Shown here piece after piece: positions 19,929 to 28,798 of a stretch of DNA of 64,000 bases. The notes beneath the pieces were generated by a model. That model saw only the letters and a list, made by a program, of their open reading frames with translations. It did not search any database and was not told the DNA's origin. Both the position numbers and the translations under genes were made by a program. Location: contig NZ_NJIH01000003.1 of NCBI RefSeq assembly GCF_002209565.1, positions 372,001 to 436,000 on the forward strand, in the 5' to 3' direction. This DNA comes from Candidimonas nitroreducens. GTDB lineage: Bacteria; Pseudomonadota; Gammaproteobacteria; Burkholderiales; Burkholderiaceae_B. Position 1 is the first letter of the stretch; each line of letters starts with the position of its first letter.

Positions 19929-20960
19929 ATGGATTCACTCTTCGGCGATGCCGCACGGCGCTTGCTGGCCGAGACATTTTCCCCGGAAGTCCTGGACGCC
20001 GCCGAACGCGGCGAGCCGCCCGGCCACGCATGGCAGGCTATAGAAGACTCGGGCTTTCTCGATGCCTTGGTGCCCGAATCGTCGGGCGGCGCGGGCCTGC
20101 GCCTGCCCGACATTCTGCCCCTGGCCCTGGCGTCGGGCGCGTGCGGCATAGGCGTGCCGCTGGTGCAGACGCTGCTGGCGCGCGCATGGCTCGACGCCGC
20201 CGGGCATACCGCGCCCAGCGGCCCGATTGCACTGGCCGCTTTCGGCGTGGACGTAGACAAGCAGCGGATAACGGCCCGGGCGGTTCCCGGCGCGCTGGGC
20301 GCGCAATGGGTGCTTGCCGATACGGGCGAAGACATTTTGCTGCTGTCCGCGCAGGCCGCCGTTCGTACTCGCACCGAAGGCCATGGCAACCAGGACGCCG
20401 ATCTGCGCTGGCCGGCGGGCGCAGGCATTGATTTTTCCTGCCCGAAGCAGGCAGCGAATTCGGGTTCGGATAAAACCAGCCTGGCGGCCATGCTGGCCGC
20501 CGCTTGCTCGGCGCTGATGGCGGGCGCCATGGAACGTGTGTTGGCGTTGACTACCGAATACGCCGGCCAGCGCGTCCAGTTCGGCAAGCCCATAGGCCGC
20601 TTCCAGGCCGTCCAGCAGCAGCTCAGCGTCATGGCGGAATATGTTTGGGATGCGCGCATGGCGGCCCAACTGGCTTTTCAAAGCGATGGCGCGCTGCCGC
20701 GGCCGCTGCTGGCGGCGCTGGGCAAGGCCCGTACCAGCACCGCGGCGCCCGTCGTGGCCGACATTGCCCACGCCGTGCACGGCGCCATCGGTATTACGCA
20801 GGAATACGCCTTGCAGCGCTACACGCGCCGGCTGCGCGAATGGCGCCGCGCCGCCGGCGCCGAGACCTACTGGGCCGGCATCATCGGCGCCGATGCGCTG
20901 GCTGCCGATTGCTCCGCCTTGGACTATATCCGGCAGTCCCTGTTCACGGTGACCGAGTGA
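19929..20960 (+). CDS. Acyl-CoA dehydrogenase-like partner subunit
   Basis: 343 residues. The acyl-CoA dehydrogenase alpha-helical C-terminal domain is recognisable (QRVQFGKPIGRFQAVQQQL; HAVHGAIGITQEYALQRYTRR) but the usual GGTxE segment is replaced by GAETYWAGIIG and the mid-domain is reduced. Such shortened homologues form alpha2beta2 complexes with a full-length partner and contribute FAD or substrate contacts. Tightly coupled to the upstream dehydrogenase gene (10-base gap). Confidence 0.85.
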   Translation: MDSLFGDAARRLLAETFSPEVLDAAERGEPPGHAWQAIEDSGFLDALVPESSGGAGLRLPDILPLALASGACGIGVPLVQTLLARAWLDAAGHTAPSGPIALAAFGVDVDKQRITARAVPGALGAQWVLADTGEDILLLSAQAAVRTRTEGHGNQDADLRWPAGAGIDFSCPKQAANSGSDKTSLAAMLAAACSALMAGAMERVLALTTEYAGQRVQFGKPIGRFQAVQQQLSVMAEYVWDARMAAQLAFQSDGALPRPLLAALGKARTSTAAPVVADIAHAVHGAIGITQEYALQRYTRRLREWRRAAGAETYWAGIIGADALAADCSALDYIRQSLFTVTE

Positions 20961-21074
20961 CGGCTGGTACGTCTATGATTGAACGGCTGCGCATGGCCAT
21001 CGGCGCGCCGATCGGTGGCGGCGCCTGTCCCGGCGCCTTCTGGCATCGCCGCATTACCGCTGACTAGGAAAACC

Positions 21075-21869
21075 ATGAAACCATTACTGAATTTCGACCG
21101 GGACGACCGCGGCGTCGTTACCCTGACCATGAATGACGACGCCACGCGCAATGCCTTGACCGGCAGCGCGATCGTGGACGAGTTCCTGGCGGCCTTCGAG
21201 CGCATCCAGGCCGATCACGGCGTGGGCGCCGTCATTATTACCGGCAGCGGCAAGGCGTTTTCGTCGGGCGGGAATATCGCCGAGATGGGCCGCCAGACGC
21301 GGCCGGAATACACGCCCTCGGCGCTGCGGCACGAATACCGCCAGGGCATCCAGCGGCTGCCGCTGGCGCTGCAGGCGCTGGAAGTGCCCACCATCGCCGC
21401 GGTGAACGGGCCGGCGATCGGCGCGGGCTGCGACCTGGCCTGCATGTGCGACATACGCATCGCCTCGGAACAGGCCTTGTTTGCCGAAAGCTTCGTCAAG
21501 CTGGGCCTGATTGCCGGCGACGGCGGCAGCTGGTACCTGCCGCGCCTGATCGGCATGTCGCGCGCGGCCGAAATGACATTTACGGGCGATGCCGTCAGCG
21601 CCAGCCAGGCGCTGGAATGGGGCCTGGTCTCGCGCGTGGTGCCGGCCGCTGCCTTGATGGACGAGGCCTACGGCCTGGCGCATCGCATCACCGCCAACCC
21701 GGCCGACGCGCTGCGCATGAGCAAGCGCTTGCTGCGCGAAGGCCAGTTGGGCCGCCTGGACACCGTGCTGGAAATGGCTGCCGCCTTCCAGGCCCTGGCC
21801 CACAAGTCCGACGAGCACGCCCGTGCGGTGCAAGACTTCCTAGAGCGGCGCGCGGCGCGCAAGAAATAG
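21075..21869 (+). CDS. Enoyl-CoA hydratase/isomerase family protein
   Basis: 264 residues from ATG 21075 (TAGGAAAACC upstream). Crotonase fold with oxyanion segments KAFSSGGNIAEMG and NGPAIGAGCDLACMCD and catalytic-region GLIAGDGGSWYLPRLIG, which has Asp rather than Glu in the second acidic position seen in many branched-substrate hydratases. It would act on the product of the dehydrogenase pair in the same operon. Confidence 0.9.
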   Translation: MKPLLNFDRDDRGVVTLTMNDDATRNALTGSAIVDEFLAAFERIQADHGVGAVIITGSGKAFSSGGNIAEMGRQTRPEYTPSALRHEYRQGIQRLPLALQALEVPTIAAVNGPAIGAGCDLACMCDIRIASEQALFAESFVKLGLIAGDGGSWYLPRLIGMSRAAEMTFTGDAVSASQALEWGLVSRVVPAAALMDEAYGLAHRITANPADALRMSKRLLREGQLGRLDTVLEMAAAFQALAHKSDEHARAVQDFLERRAARKK

Positions 21870-21907
21870 GCGGGCTGCCTGTAAAATGGCGCCAAGGAGG
21901 GTGGCCC

Positions 21908-23050
21908 ATGCAGATGCTCAATCCCGTGGAACACATGGCGGCGCCGGCCGCGGCCCGCGTAGGCGACACGCTGGCCGATGTCGACACGCCCAGCCTCATC
22001 CTCGACCTGGATGCCTTCGAAGACAATCTGCGCATGATGCAGGCGCTGGCCGAGCGCCACGGCGTGGCGCTGCGCCCGCATGCCAAGGCCCACAAGTGTC
22101 CCGACATCGCGCTGCGCCAGATCGCCCTGGGCGCCCAGGGCATATGCTGCCAGAAGGTCACCGAGGCGCTGCCTTTCGTGGCGGCCGGGGTGCGCGACAT
22201 CCACATCAGCAACGAAGTCGTGGGCGCGCCCAAGCTGGCGCTGCTGGCGCGCCTGGCCGGCAGCGCCCGCATCAGCGTGTGCGTCGACCACCCCAGCGCC
22301 GCCCAGGCCCTGTCGGCTGCGCTGGCGCAGACCGGCGCCACTGCCGGCGTGCTGGTGGAAATCGATGTCGGCCAGAAGCGCTGCGGCGTGCAGCGGCCCG
22401 ACGAAGCCGTGGCGCTGGCCCGTACGCTGGCCGGCCTGCCGAATCTTGAATTCCTGGGCCTGCAGGCCTACCACGGCGGCCTGCAGCACAAGCGCTCCAT
22501 CGGCCAGCGGCGCCGCGGCGCCGAAAAAGCCGCGCGCCAGGTGCGCCGCTATTTGCGCGCCTTCCAGCAAGCGGGCATGCCCTGCCCGCGGGTCAGCGGC
22601 GGCGGCACCGGCAGCGCGCTGTTCGACGCGGCCGGCCAGGTCTATACCGAAATCCAGGCGGGTTCCTACCCCTTCATGGATGCGGACTACGCCCGGCTCG
22701 ACTGGGGCGATGCCTTATTGCTGCGGCACAGCCTGTTCCTGCTGGGCACGGTCATGAGCACGCCCACGCCCGAGCGGGCCATCGTCGACGTCGGCCTGAA
22801 GTCCACCAGCGCGGAAAGCGGCCTGCCGCGCGCGGTGGCGGGCAAGGGCCTGCACTGCGTCGCCATCAATGACGAACACCTCATCCTCAAGGCCGACCAC
22901 GCGCGCGACCGCCCCTCCCTGGGCGCCAAGCTGCGCCTGATACCCGGCCATTGCGACCCCACCTTCAACCTGCACGACAGCCTCGTCGCCATGCGCGGCG
23001 ATCGGGTCGAGGCCATCTGGAGCATCTCCGCCCGCGGCCTGAGCCGCTGA
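21908..23050 (+). CDS. DSD1-type PLP enzyme (D-threonine aldolase / 3-hydroxyaspartate aldolase-like)
   Basis: 380 residues from ATG 21908 with a strong AAGGAGG 8 bases upstream. The N-terminal alanine-racemase TIM barrel carries the PLP lysine K60 in LRPHAKAHK; the C-terminal beta domain has PGHCDPTFNLHD, whose H-x-D pair coordinates the divalent metal in D-threonine aldolase and beta-hydroxyaspartate aldolase. It cleaves a beta-hydroxy-D-amino acid to glycine plus aldehyde, or dehydrates it. Close downstream position after the hydratase gene suggests co-transcription, although the metabolic link is not obvious. Confidence 0.85.
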   Translation: MQMLNPVEHMAAPAAARVGDTLADVDTPSLILDLDAFEDNLRMMQALAERHGVALRPHAKAHKCPDIALRQIALGAQGICCQKVTEALPFVAAGVRDIHISNEVVGAPKLALLARLAGSARISVCVDHPSAAQALSAALAQTGATAGVLVEIDVGQKRCGVQRPDEAVALARTLAGLPNLEFLGLQAYHGGLQHKRSIGQRRRGAEKAARQVRRYLRAFQQAGMPCPRVSGGGTGSALFDAAGQVYTEIQAGSYPFMDADYARLDWGDALLLRHSLFLLGTVMSTPTPERAIVDVGLKSTSAESGLPRAVAGKGLHCVAINDEHLILKADHARDRPSLGAKLRLIPGHCDPTFNLHDSLVAMRGDRVEAIWSISARGLSR

Positions 23051-23215
23051 GCGGCACAAGGCCCGGGTGGGCCTCAAGGCACAAACCGCAGCGATAGCCG
23101 TAACTGTCGCGAGGCAGGGCCTCTGGCCCGGCGCGGCCTGCAAGGCTTGCAATGCTGCCCTGCACGCGAAGACGCGGTTTCTTGGGTGCGAATTTCTGAG
23201 ACACGGCACCAGGCG

Positions 23216-25318
23216 TCAGAAGGCATAGCGGACACCGGCAAAAATGCTGCGGCCCTCGCCCGGATAGAAAATCTGCGTGCTTGCGCTGCGCGCATCGGCG
23301 ACGGTGCTGATGTCGCTGACGTAGCGCTTGTCGGTCAGATTGCGCGCATCGATATACAGCGATACGCCGTTGCGCAGGTCGATGCCGGCCTCGAGCCCGA
23401 GCAGCGTGTAGCCCGGCACGCGCAAGGTGTTGGCGTCGTCGGCCCAGGCGCCGGCGGGCACCCAGTCGACCTTCGCCGCAATGTGGAAACCATCGGGGCG
23501 CGCATAGCCCAGCGAGGCGCGCAGTAGGTTCACCGGAACGCCGGCAATGCGGTTGTTGCCGTATTGCGGATCGTCCTGGAAGCGGAAGTCGCTCAGGTTC
23601 CACAGCGCCGACAGGGTGATCTTGTCGCCCGCGCCGGGGCCCGCGACATTGCGCCACAGATCCACCGATGCGGCGGCTTCTATGCCCTGCAGTATCGTCT
23701 TGCCGGCATTGAAGGTCGAGGCGGGAATGTCCGGGCTGGTGGTGTATTGCAGCAACTGGTCGCGCACCATGGAACGGTAGGCGGTCAAGTCCCAGGCGAA
23801 GCGCCCGCGGCGGCCGCGCGTACCGGCTTCCAGCGTCCACGCGTGCTGCGCCTGCAGCGGCACGAAGCGCGTGGTGTTCGAGAAAGTCTGGTTCAGGTCG
23901 CTGAAGTCCGGCACGTCCTGGCTGCGGGTCACGTCGATGAACGCCTGGACGTCGCGGCTGGGCTGCCAGAGCAGCCCGAGCTTGGGGTTGACGCCGCTAT
24001 ACGTCTGGCTGGCCGATTTATAGGCCGGGTCGGAGGCCAGGCCGCCGTGGTCGATGTACTGGCGCACGTCGCGCAGCGCCTTGGCGCCCGTCATCAGCGC
24101 GACCGTCGGCAGGAAGAACAGGTGGTTCTCGAAATAGGCCTCGTAGTTGTAGGCATTCTGCGTCGAATCGAGCGTCTGGGCCCCGGCATTGCCCGACACA
24201 TTCAGGTACTGGCGCGCCCGCGTGTTGCCGCCGAAAAAGCGCGCCCCTAGCGTCAGGTCATTGCGCATGCCGCCCAGCTTGAACGTGCTCGTGTAGCGCG
24301 GCGCGAAGCCATAAGTCCAGCCGTCCTGCTCCAGCACCTGAAAGATCGGGTGATACAGGTTCTTGTGGATCGCCCAGGTATCGAAGTCCAGGCGTCCGTT
24401 GGCCAGCCGCACTGTCGTGCGGTTGGCTATGCGCTCGGTGCGCGTATTGCGCGCCTGGTCGCCGGCAAGCGCGCTGGCCTGGGCCTTGGTCGGGTTGTCC
24501 AGGGCGTCCGACAGCGACAGGGTGCCGGGCAATTCCTGATCCACCACGTACGCGCCCAGGTAGAAGCGCGTTTCTACGTCGGGGCTGAACCGGTAGCCGA
24601 TGTTGGCATTGAATTGCTGGTACTGGCCCTGCGAGTGCTGCCGGTAGCCGTCCGTATGGTTGGTGCTGAAGGTGCCGATGAAGTCCAGCGGGCCGATGAC
24701 GCGCGAGAACTGGGCGCTGCCGCGCAGGGTGCCGTAGCTGCCGCCTTCCAGGCGCAGGATATTCGGCGCGATCGCCGTATAGGCCGTGGGGGTCAGGAAA
24801 TTGACGGCGCCGCCCAGGGTCGACGAACCGTAGGCCAGTCCGTTGCCGCCTTTGTACACCTCGGCCGACTGCAGCGCGAGCGGGTCGATCTGATAGTAGT
24901 CGCCGCTGCCGTCGGCCTGGTTGGTCGGCACGCCGTCCTGCAGGATCTCCAGGCCGCGCGTGTGATAGGCGCGGGCGATGCCCGAACCCCGGATGGACAG
25001 GCGCAGTTCCTGTCCGTAGCGGCTTTCCACGAAGACCCCGGGGACGTCCTTCAGCACATCGCGCAGCGTAAAGGCATAAGTGTCGGCGTATGACTCGCTG
25101 TCGACGAAGCCGACCGAGCCCACGGTCTGGTCGAGCGCCTGCTTCTGCCGGGTGACCGACTGCGAAGTCAGGGAAGGGCTCGCGCTGCCCTGGACGACGA
25201 TTTCCGGCAGCGTACGGGCGCCGTCCGGGCCGGGCGCCGCCGTTTGCGCGCCGGCCGATATGGTAAAGAGCGCGGCTGCCCATGCAAGCGTGCCGCGGCA
25301 TAAAAAGGTTTTCGACAT
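23216..25318 (-). CDS. TonB-dependent outer-membrane receptor, probably copper-related
   Basis: 700 residues from ATG 25318 (AAGGAACC upstream). Signal peptide, TonB-box-like LPEIVVQGSA, plug domain (about 40-160; LRDVLKDVPGVFVESR, GGNGLAYGSSTLGGAVNF) and 22-strand barrel ending in VRYAF with terminal Phe. TonB-dependent receptors import metal complexes and other scarce solutes. The two genes upstream on the same strand encode YcnI and DUF2946 proteins, both linked to copper homeostasis, so copper or copper-chelate uptake is the best guess. Siderophore import cannot be excluded. Confidence 0.9.
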   Translation of the reverse strand: MSKTFLCRGTLAWAAALFTISAGAQTAAPGPDGARTLPEIVVQGSASPSLTSQSVTRQKQALDQTVGSVGFVDSESYADTYAFTLRDVLKDVPGVFVESRYGQELRLSIRGSGIARAYHTRGLEILQDGVPTNQADGSGDYYQIDPLALQSAEVYKGGNGLAYGSSTLGGAVNFLTPTAYTAIAPNILRLEGGSYGTLRGSAQFSRVIGPLDFIGTFSTNHTDGYRQHSQGQYQQFNANIGYRFSPDVETRFYLGAYVVDQELPGTLSLSDALDNPTKAQASALAGDQARNTRTERIANRTTVRLANGRLDFDTWAIHKNLYHPIFQVLEQDGWTYGFAPRYTSTFKLGGMRNDLTLGARFFGGNTRARQYLNVSGNAGAQTLDSTQNAYNYEAYFENHLFFLPTVALMTGAKALRDVRQYIDHGGLASDPAYKSASQTYSGVNPKLGLLWQPSRDVQAFIDVTRSQDVPDFSDLNQTFSNTTRFVPLQAQHAWTLEAGTRGRRGRFAWDLTAYRSMVRDQLLQYTTSPDIPASTFNAGKTILQGIEAAASVDLWRNVAGPGAGDKITLSALWNLSDFRFQDDPQYGNNRIAGVPVNLLRASLGYARPDGFHIAAKVDWVPAGAWADDANTLRVPGYTLLGLEAGIDLRNGVSLYIDARNLTDKRYVSDISTVADARSASTQIFYPGEGRSIFAGVRYAF

Positions 25319-25365
25319 GACTGGTTCCTTGTTCCTGAATGAAGAGAGCGGCATCGGGCCGTGCC

Positions 25366-25908
25366 TCAATGCGCGGGCTGCAGGCGTATATAGGGCGCCG
25401 GTTCGGGTACCGCGTGCCACGCCTGCCCTTCAGCGGGAATGTGGATCCATGCGCGCCGGCCGTCTTTGCAGGTTTGCTCGACCGGGAAATAAAGGGTCTT
25501 GCCCGCCTCAGCGGGAAGTTTCATGACCAGGCCGAACGAATCGTAGAGATCGTCGGGCAGCGGACCTCCGCGCCATTGCACCGTAGCCACGACGCGGTCG
25601 ATCGTCGTCCCCGCTTCGTTCTTGATCGGCGGGTCGATCCGGCGGTACGTCAGCGAGACTTTCCAGCCCGGCTTCATTTGCGGCTTCACCGACGTCACGC
25701 CGGCGGGGATCGTGGCGCGCAGCGCGACTGTCGGCGAGCCGGCGCAACCGTGCGGCACCATGAATGCGGTTTGGAAATAAGTGCCGGCGGGCGCCGTGTC
25801 GGGATGAAGCGTGATGTGGGCATGTGCCGGCCAGGCCAGGGCCAGCCCGGCCGCTGCGGCGGAACAAAACAGTGCGCGCGCGTTGCGGCGCCGAGTATCG
25901 TGATGCAT
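25366..25908 (-). CDS. YcnI/DUF1775 copper-binding periplasmic protein
   Basis: 180 residues. Signal peptide ends AHAHITLHPDTAP, so the mature chain starts with His, the copper ligand of the YcnI family, and continues with the conserved FMVPHGCAGSPT and W-containing Ig-like fold. YcnI proteins bind Cu(II) at the N-terminal His brace-like site in the periplasm. Unlike many homologues it ends without a C-terminal membrane anchor. It is followed 47 bases later by the TonB receptor gene. Confidence 0.92.
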   Translation of the reverse strand: MHHDTRRRNARALFCSAAAAGLALAWPAHAHITLHPDTAPAGTYFQTAFMVPHGCAGSPTVALRATIPAGVTSVKPQMKPGWKVSLTYRRIDPPIKNEAGTTIDRVVATVQWRGGPLPDDLYDSFGLVMKLPAEAGKTLYFPVEQTCKDGRRAWIHIPAEGQAWHAVPEPAPYIRLQPAH

Positions 25909-26053
25909 GACAGGAATTCCATACGTGGCGCGCCGGATCGCCCGATGTGCACGCGCGGCCGCCGCGGCTGCGCTGCGGAAAGCGCTGGCCGGGTGGGCGG
26001 ACTATGCGTGGTGTGGGACGTGGCGCGGCCGGTGTCGCCGGAGGCGACAAGCC

Positions 26054-26082
26054 GCGCAGCGGGCCGGGGCGGCCCGCTGCGC
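26054..26082. terminator. Strong 12-bp stem-loop between DUF2946 gene and ycnI
   Basis: GCGCAGCGGGCC and its exact complement enclose a 5-base loop within the 190-base gap of the copper-type operon. There is no U-tract, so rather than a full terminator it may attenuate or protect mRNA; function is inferred. Confidence 0.5.
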
Positions 26083-26099
26083 AGAGCGTGGGCGTAGCG

Positions 26100-26501
26100 T
26101 CAGGAAAGCCGCGAGGGCGGAGCGCGGGGCGCGGCCGGCGTATGGGCCGGGCGCAGATAGACGGCCACGTAGGTGGCCGCGGCAGACGGACGGTGGGGCG
26201 CGTCGGCGTCTATCGCCAGCGCCGCCACGTGCGGCACCGGCATGTGCTGGGCCAGCAGGCCGCAATAACCGCAAGCCTGCCAGTCATGCGCGGCATGATG
26301 GCTGCCGGTGTTGTGGGTGTCGGTGGCGGGAACCTGCACGTGCCGATCGCCGTCGGCCACGCAATACGTCAGGCTCAGCTCGCTGTCGTGATGCCTTTGC
26401 AGGCTCTGCGACGCAATCGGCATGAGCACGCCCAGCCAGATGGCCAGCAGCCCCAGCCATGCGGTGAGCTTACGATGCGCGTGCAAAGACCTTGCGGACA
26501 T
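26100..26501 (-). CDS. DUF2946 family protein
   Basis: 133 residues: a single hydrophobic N-terminal segment (LTAWLGLLAIWLGVLMPIA, anchor or signal), a His-rich middle (HHDSE, HHAAHDW) and the family motif ACGYCGLLA. DUF2946 proteins occur beside YcnI and TonB-dependent copper receptors, and the Cys/His content suggests metal binding. First gene of the probable DUF2946-ycnI-receptor operon. Confidence 0.88.
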   Translation of the reverse strand: MSARSLHAHRKLTAWLGLLAIWLGVLMPIASQSLQRHHDSELSLTYCVADGDRHVQVPATDTHNTGSHHAAHDWQACGYCGLLAQHMPVPHVAALAIDADAPHRPSAAATYVAVYLRPAHTPAAPRAPPSRLS

Positions 26502-26639
26502 GAACGAGTGGAGTTCCCCTGTTGATAGCCCGCTATTCTAGGCGTGCCGGCGGCGGAGCACAATGCATTACCAGAACGCGCCTCGCGTGGCCGGCTGCGG
26601 CCAGCTGTTGCTGCCGCGTTACGCTTGCCGCCCCGCGTC

Positions 26640-28664
26640 TTACTCCAGCGCAATCAACTCGGCGCCGTCGGCCACTTGATCCCCTACGGCGTAGAACAGT
26701 TCCTGCACCGTGCCGTCGCCCGGCGCGTGGATGGTGTGCTCCATCTTCATGGCCTCCATCACCAGCAGCGCGTCGCCCGCCTTGACCGCGTCGCCCTGTT
26801 TCACGTTGATGGCGATGATCTTGCCCGGCATGGGCGCCGTCAGGCCGCCCAGTTGTTCGGCGCCTTCGTCTTGCGCGTGCCTGAGGGGGTCGTGCAGTTG
26901 CAGCGCATGGGCGTTGCCGTCGACATACACTTGCAGCTGTTCGCCGCGCACGATGACCGTGCCGTGCAGCCTGCGCTCGTCCAGCTGCAGGTCGAGCCGG
27001 TATTGGCCGCTGGCCGCCGGCCCCTGCAGCCGCCATTGCAGCGCGTGCTCGGCGCCGCCGTCATCGCAAGCCAAGTGCCACTGGCCTTGGTTGTGCACCA
27101 GGTTCACGTTGCGCGTGGTGCCGGCGTCGAGCAGCTGCACCTGCTGGCGGTAGGCGCCGCCCAGGCGCCAGCCGTCGGCCTGTGCCCAGGGGTCGGCATG
27201 CACCACGCGGTGCCGCGGCGACGAGGATTCCAGCCCCTGCGCGGCCAGCACCGCTGCGGCGGCCAGGGCCAGCGCCGCTTGCGGCGCGGCGGCAGGCGGC
27301 GGCAGCAGGCTGTCGTGGCGGCGTTCTATCAGGCCGGTGTCCAGATCCGCGGCGGCAAAGGCCGCGTCGCCCGCCAGGCGGCGCAGGAAGGCGATATTGG
27401 TGGTCACGCCCACGCACTGGGTGGCGCCCAGGGCCTGGATCATGCGCGCCAGCGCCTGGTCGCGGTCGGCGCCGTGCACGATGAGCTTGGCGATCATGGG
27501 GTCGTAGTAAGGGCTGATCGTGTCGCCGGCGGCCACGCCTCCGTCCACCCGTACGTCGCCGTTGCGGAAAGCCGCGTGGGTGGGGAAGTTCAGGGCGGTA
27601 AGCGTGCCAACCGACGGCAGGAAGCCCTTGTCGGGGTTTTCGGCGTAGATGCGCGCCTCGATGGCGTGGCCATGGATCTGCAGCTGTTCCTGCGTTACCG
27701 GCAGCGGCTCGCCGGCGGCCACGCGCAGCTGCCACTCCACCAGGTCGTGTCCGGTGATCATTTCGGTGACCGGGTGTTCCACCTGCAGGCGCGTATTCAT
27801 TTCCATGAAATAGAAGCGGCCGTCGGGTTCGACGATGAATTCCACCGTGCCCGCGCCCACGTAGCCTACGGCGCGCGCCGCGGCTACGGCGGCCTCGCCC
27901 ATGGCGCGGCGCCGCTCGGGGCTCATGCCGGGGGCCGGCGCCTCTTCGATGACCTTCTGGTGGCGGCGCTGCACCGAGCAGTCGCGCTCGAACAGGTACA
28001 CGCAATTGCCGTGGGTGTCGGCAAAGACCTGGATCTCGATGTGGCGCGGCTTTTGCAGATAGCGTTCGATCAGTACCTTGTCGTCGCCGAAGCTGCTGGC
28101 CGATTCGCGTTTGCAAGAGGCCAGCGCCTCGCCGAAGGCGGCGCTGTCGGTCACCACCCGCATGCCCTTGCCGCCGCCGCCGGCACTGGCCTTGATCAGT
28201 ACCGGGTAGCCCATGGCGTCGGCCTGCTCCTGCAGGAACGCCGGATCCTGGTTGTCCCCGTGGTAGCCCGGCACCAGCGGCACGCTGGCTTTTCCCATCA
28301 GCGTCTTGGCGGCGGATTTGCTGCCCATTGCGGCGATGGCGCCGGTGGGTGGCCCGACGAAGACGATGCCGGCCTGTGCGCAGGCCTCGGCGAAGGCCTC
28401 GTTCTCGGACAAGAATCCGTAGCCCGGATGCACCGCCTGGGCGCCGGTCTGGCGCGCGGCCTCGACGATGGCCTCGGCGCGCAGATAGCTGGCGCGCGGT
28501 TCCGGGCCGCCGATGCGCACCGCCGTGTCGCAGGCGGCCACGTGCCGTGCGTCGGCGTCCGCGTCGGAATATACGGCTACGGTGCGCAGCCCCATGCGGC
28601 GCGCGGTGGCGGCGACTCGGCAGGCGATCTCGCCGCGGTTGGCAATCAGCAGGGTATCGAACAC
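26640..28664 (-). CDS. mccA: 3-methylcrotonyl-CoA carboxylase biotin-containing subunit
   Basis: 674 residues. Biotin carboxylase half (FDTLLIANRGEIACRV; ATP-grasp glycine loop KASAGGGGKGM; ERDCSVQRRHQKVIEEAP), a BT linker, and a C-terminal biotinyl domain with VMEAMKMEH carrying the biotinylated lysine. It carboxylates its own biotin for transfer by the mccB product to 3-methylcrotonyl-CoA in leucine breakdown (also called liuD). Last gene of the liu operon, 134 bases after mccB. Confidence 0.95.
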   Translation of the reverse strand: MFDTLLIANRGEIACRVAATARRMGLRTVAVYSDADADARHVAACDTAVRIGGPEPRASYLRAEAIVEAARQTGAQAVHPGYGFLSENEAFAEACAQAGIVFVGPPTGAIAAMGSKSAAKTLMGKASVPLVPGYHGDNQDPAFLQEQADAMGYPVLIKASAGGGGKGMRVVTDSAAFGEALASCKRESASSFGDDKVLIERYLQKPRHIEIQVFADTHGNCVYLFERDCSVQRRHQKVIEEAPAPGMSPERRRAMGEAAVAAARAVGYVGAGTVEFIVEPDGRFYFMEMNTRLQVEHPVTEMITGHDLVEWQLRVAAGEPLPVTQEQLQIHGHAIEARIYAENPDKGFLPSVGTLTALNFPTHAAFRNGDVRVDGGVAAGDTISPYYDPMIAKLIVHGADRDQALARMIQALGATQCVGVTTNIAFLRRLAGDAAFAAADLDTGLIERRHDSLLPPPAAAPQAALALAAAAVLAAQGLESSSPRHRVVHADPWAQADGWRLGGAYRQQVQLLDAGTTRNVNLVHNQGQWHLACDDGGAEHALQWRLQGPAASGQYRLDLQLDERRLHGTVIVRGEQLQVYVDGNAHALQLHDPLRHAQDEGAEQLGGLTAPMPGKIIAINVKQGDAVKAGDALLVMEAMKMEHTIHAPGDGTVQELFYAVGDQVADGAELIALE

Positions 28665-28798
28665 GTTGGACTCCTAGGGGGTAGCCGGATGGCATGCGGC
28701 CGTGGCCCGGCACGCCGCGGGGCAGGGCAGAGCGGCGGCGCGCTGGTTGCGGCTGGCCTGGTGGCCGTGCCGCTTGCGCCTTTGTTGCGGGATGGCCG

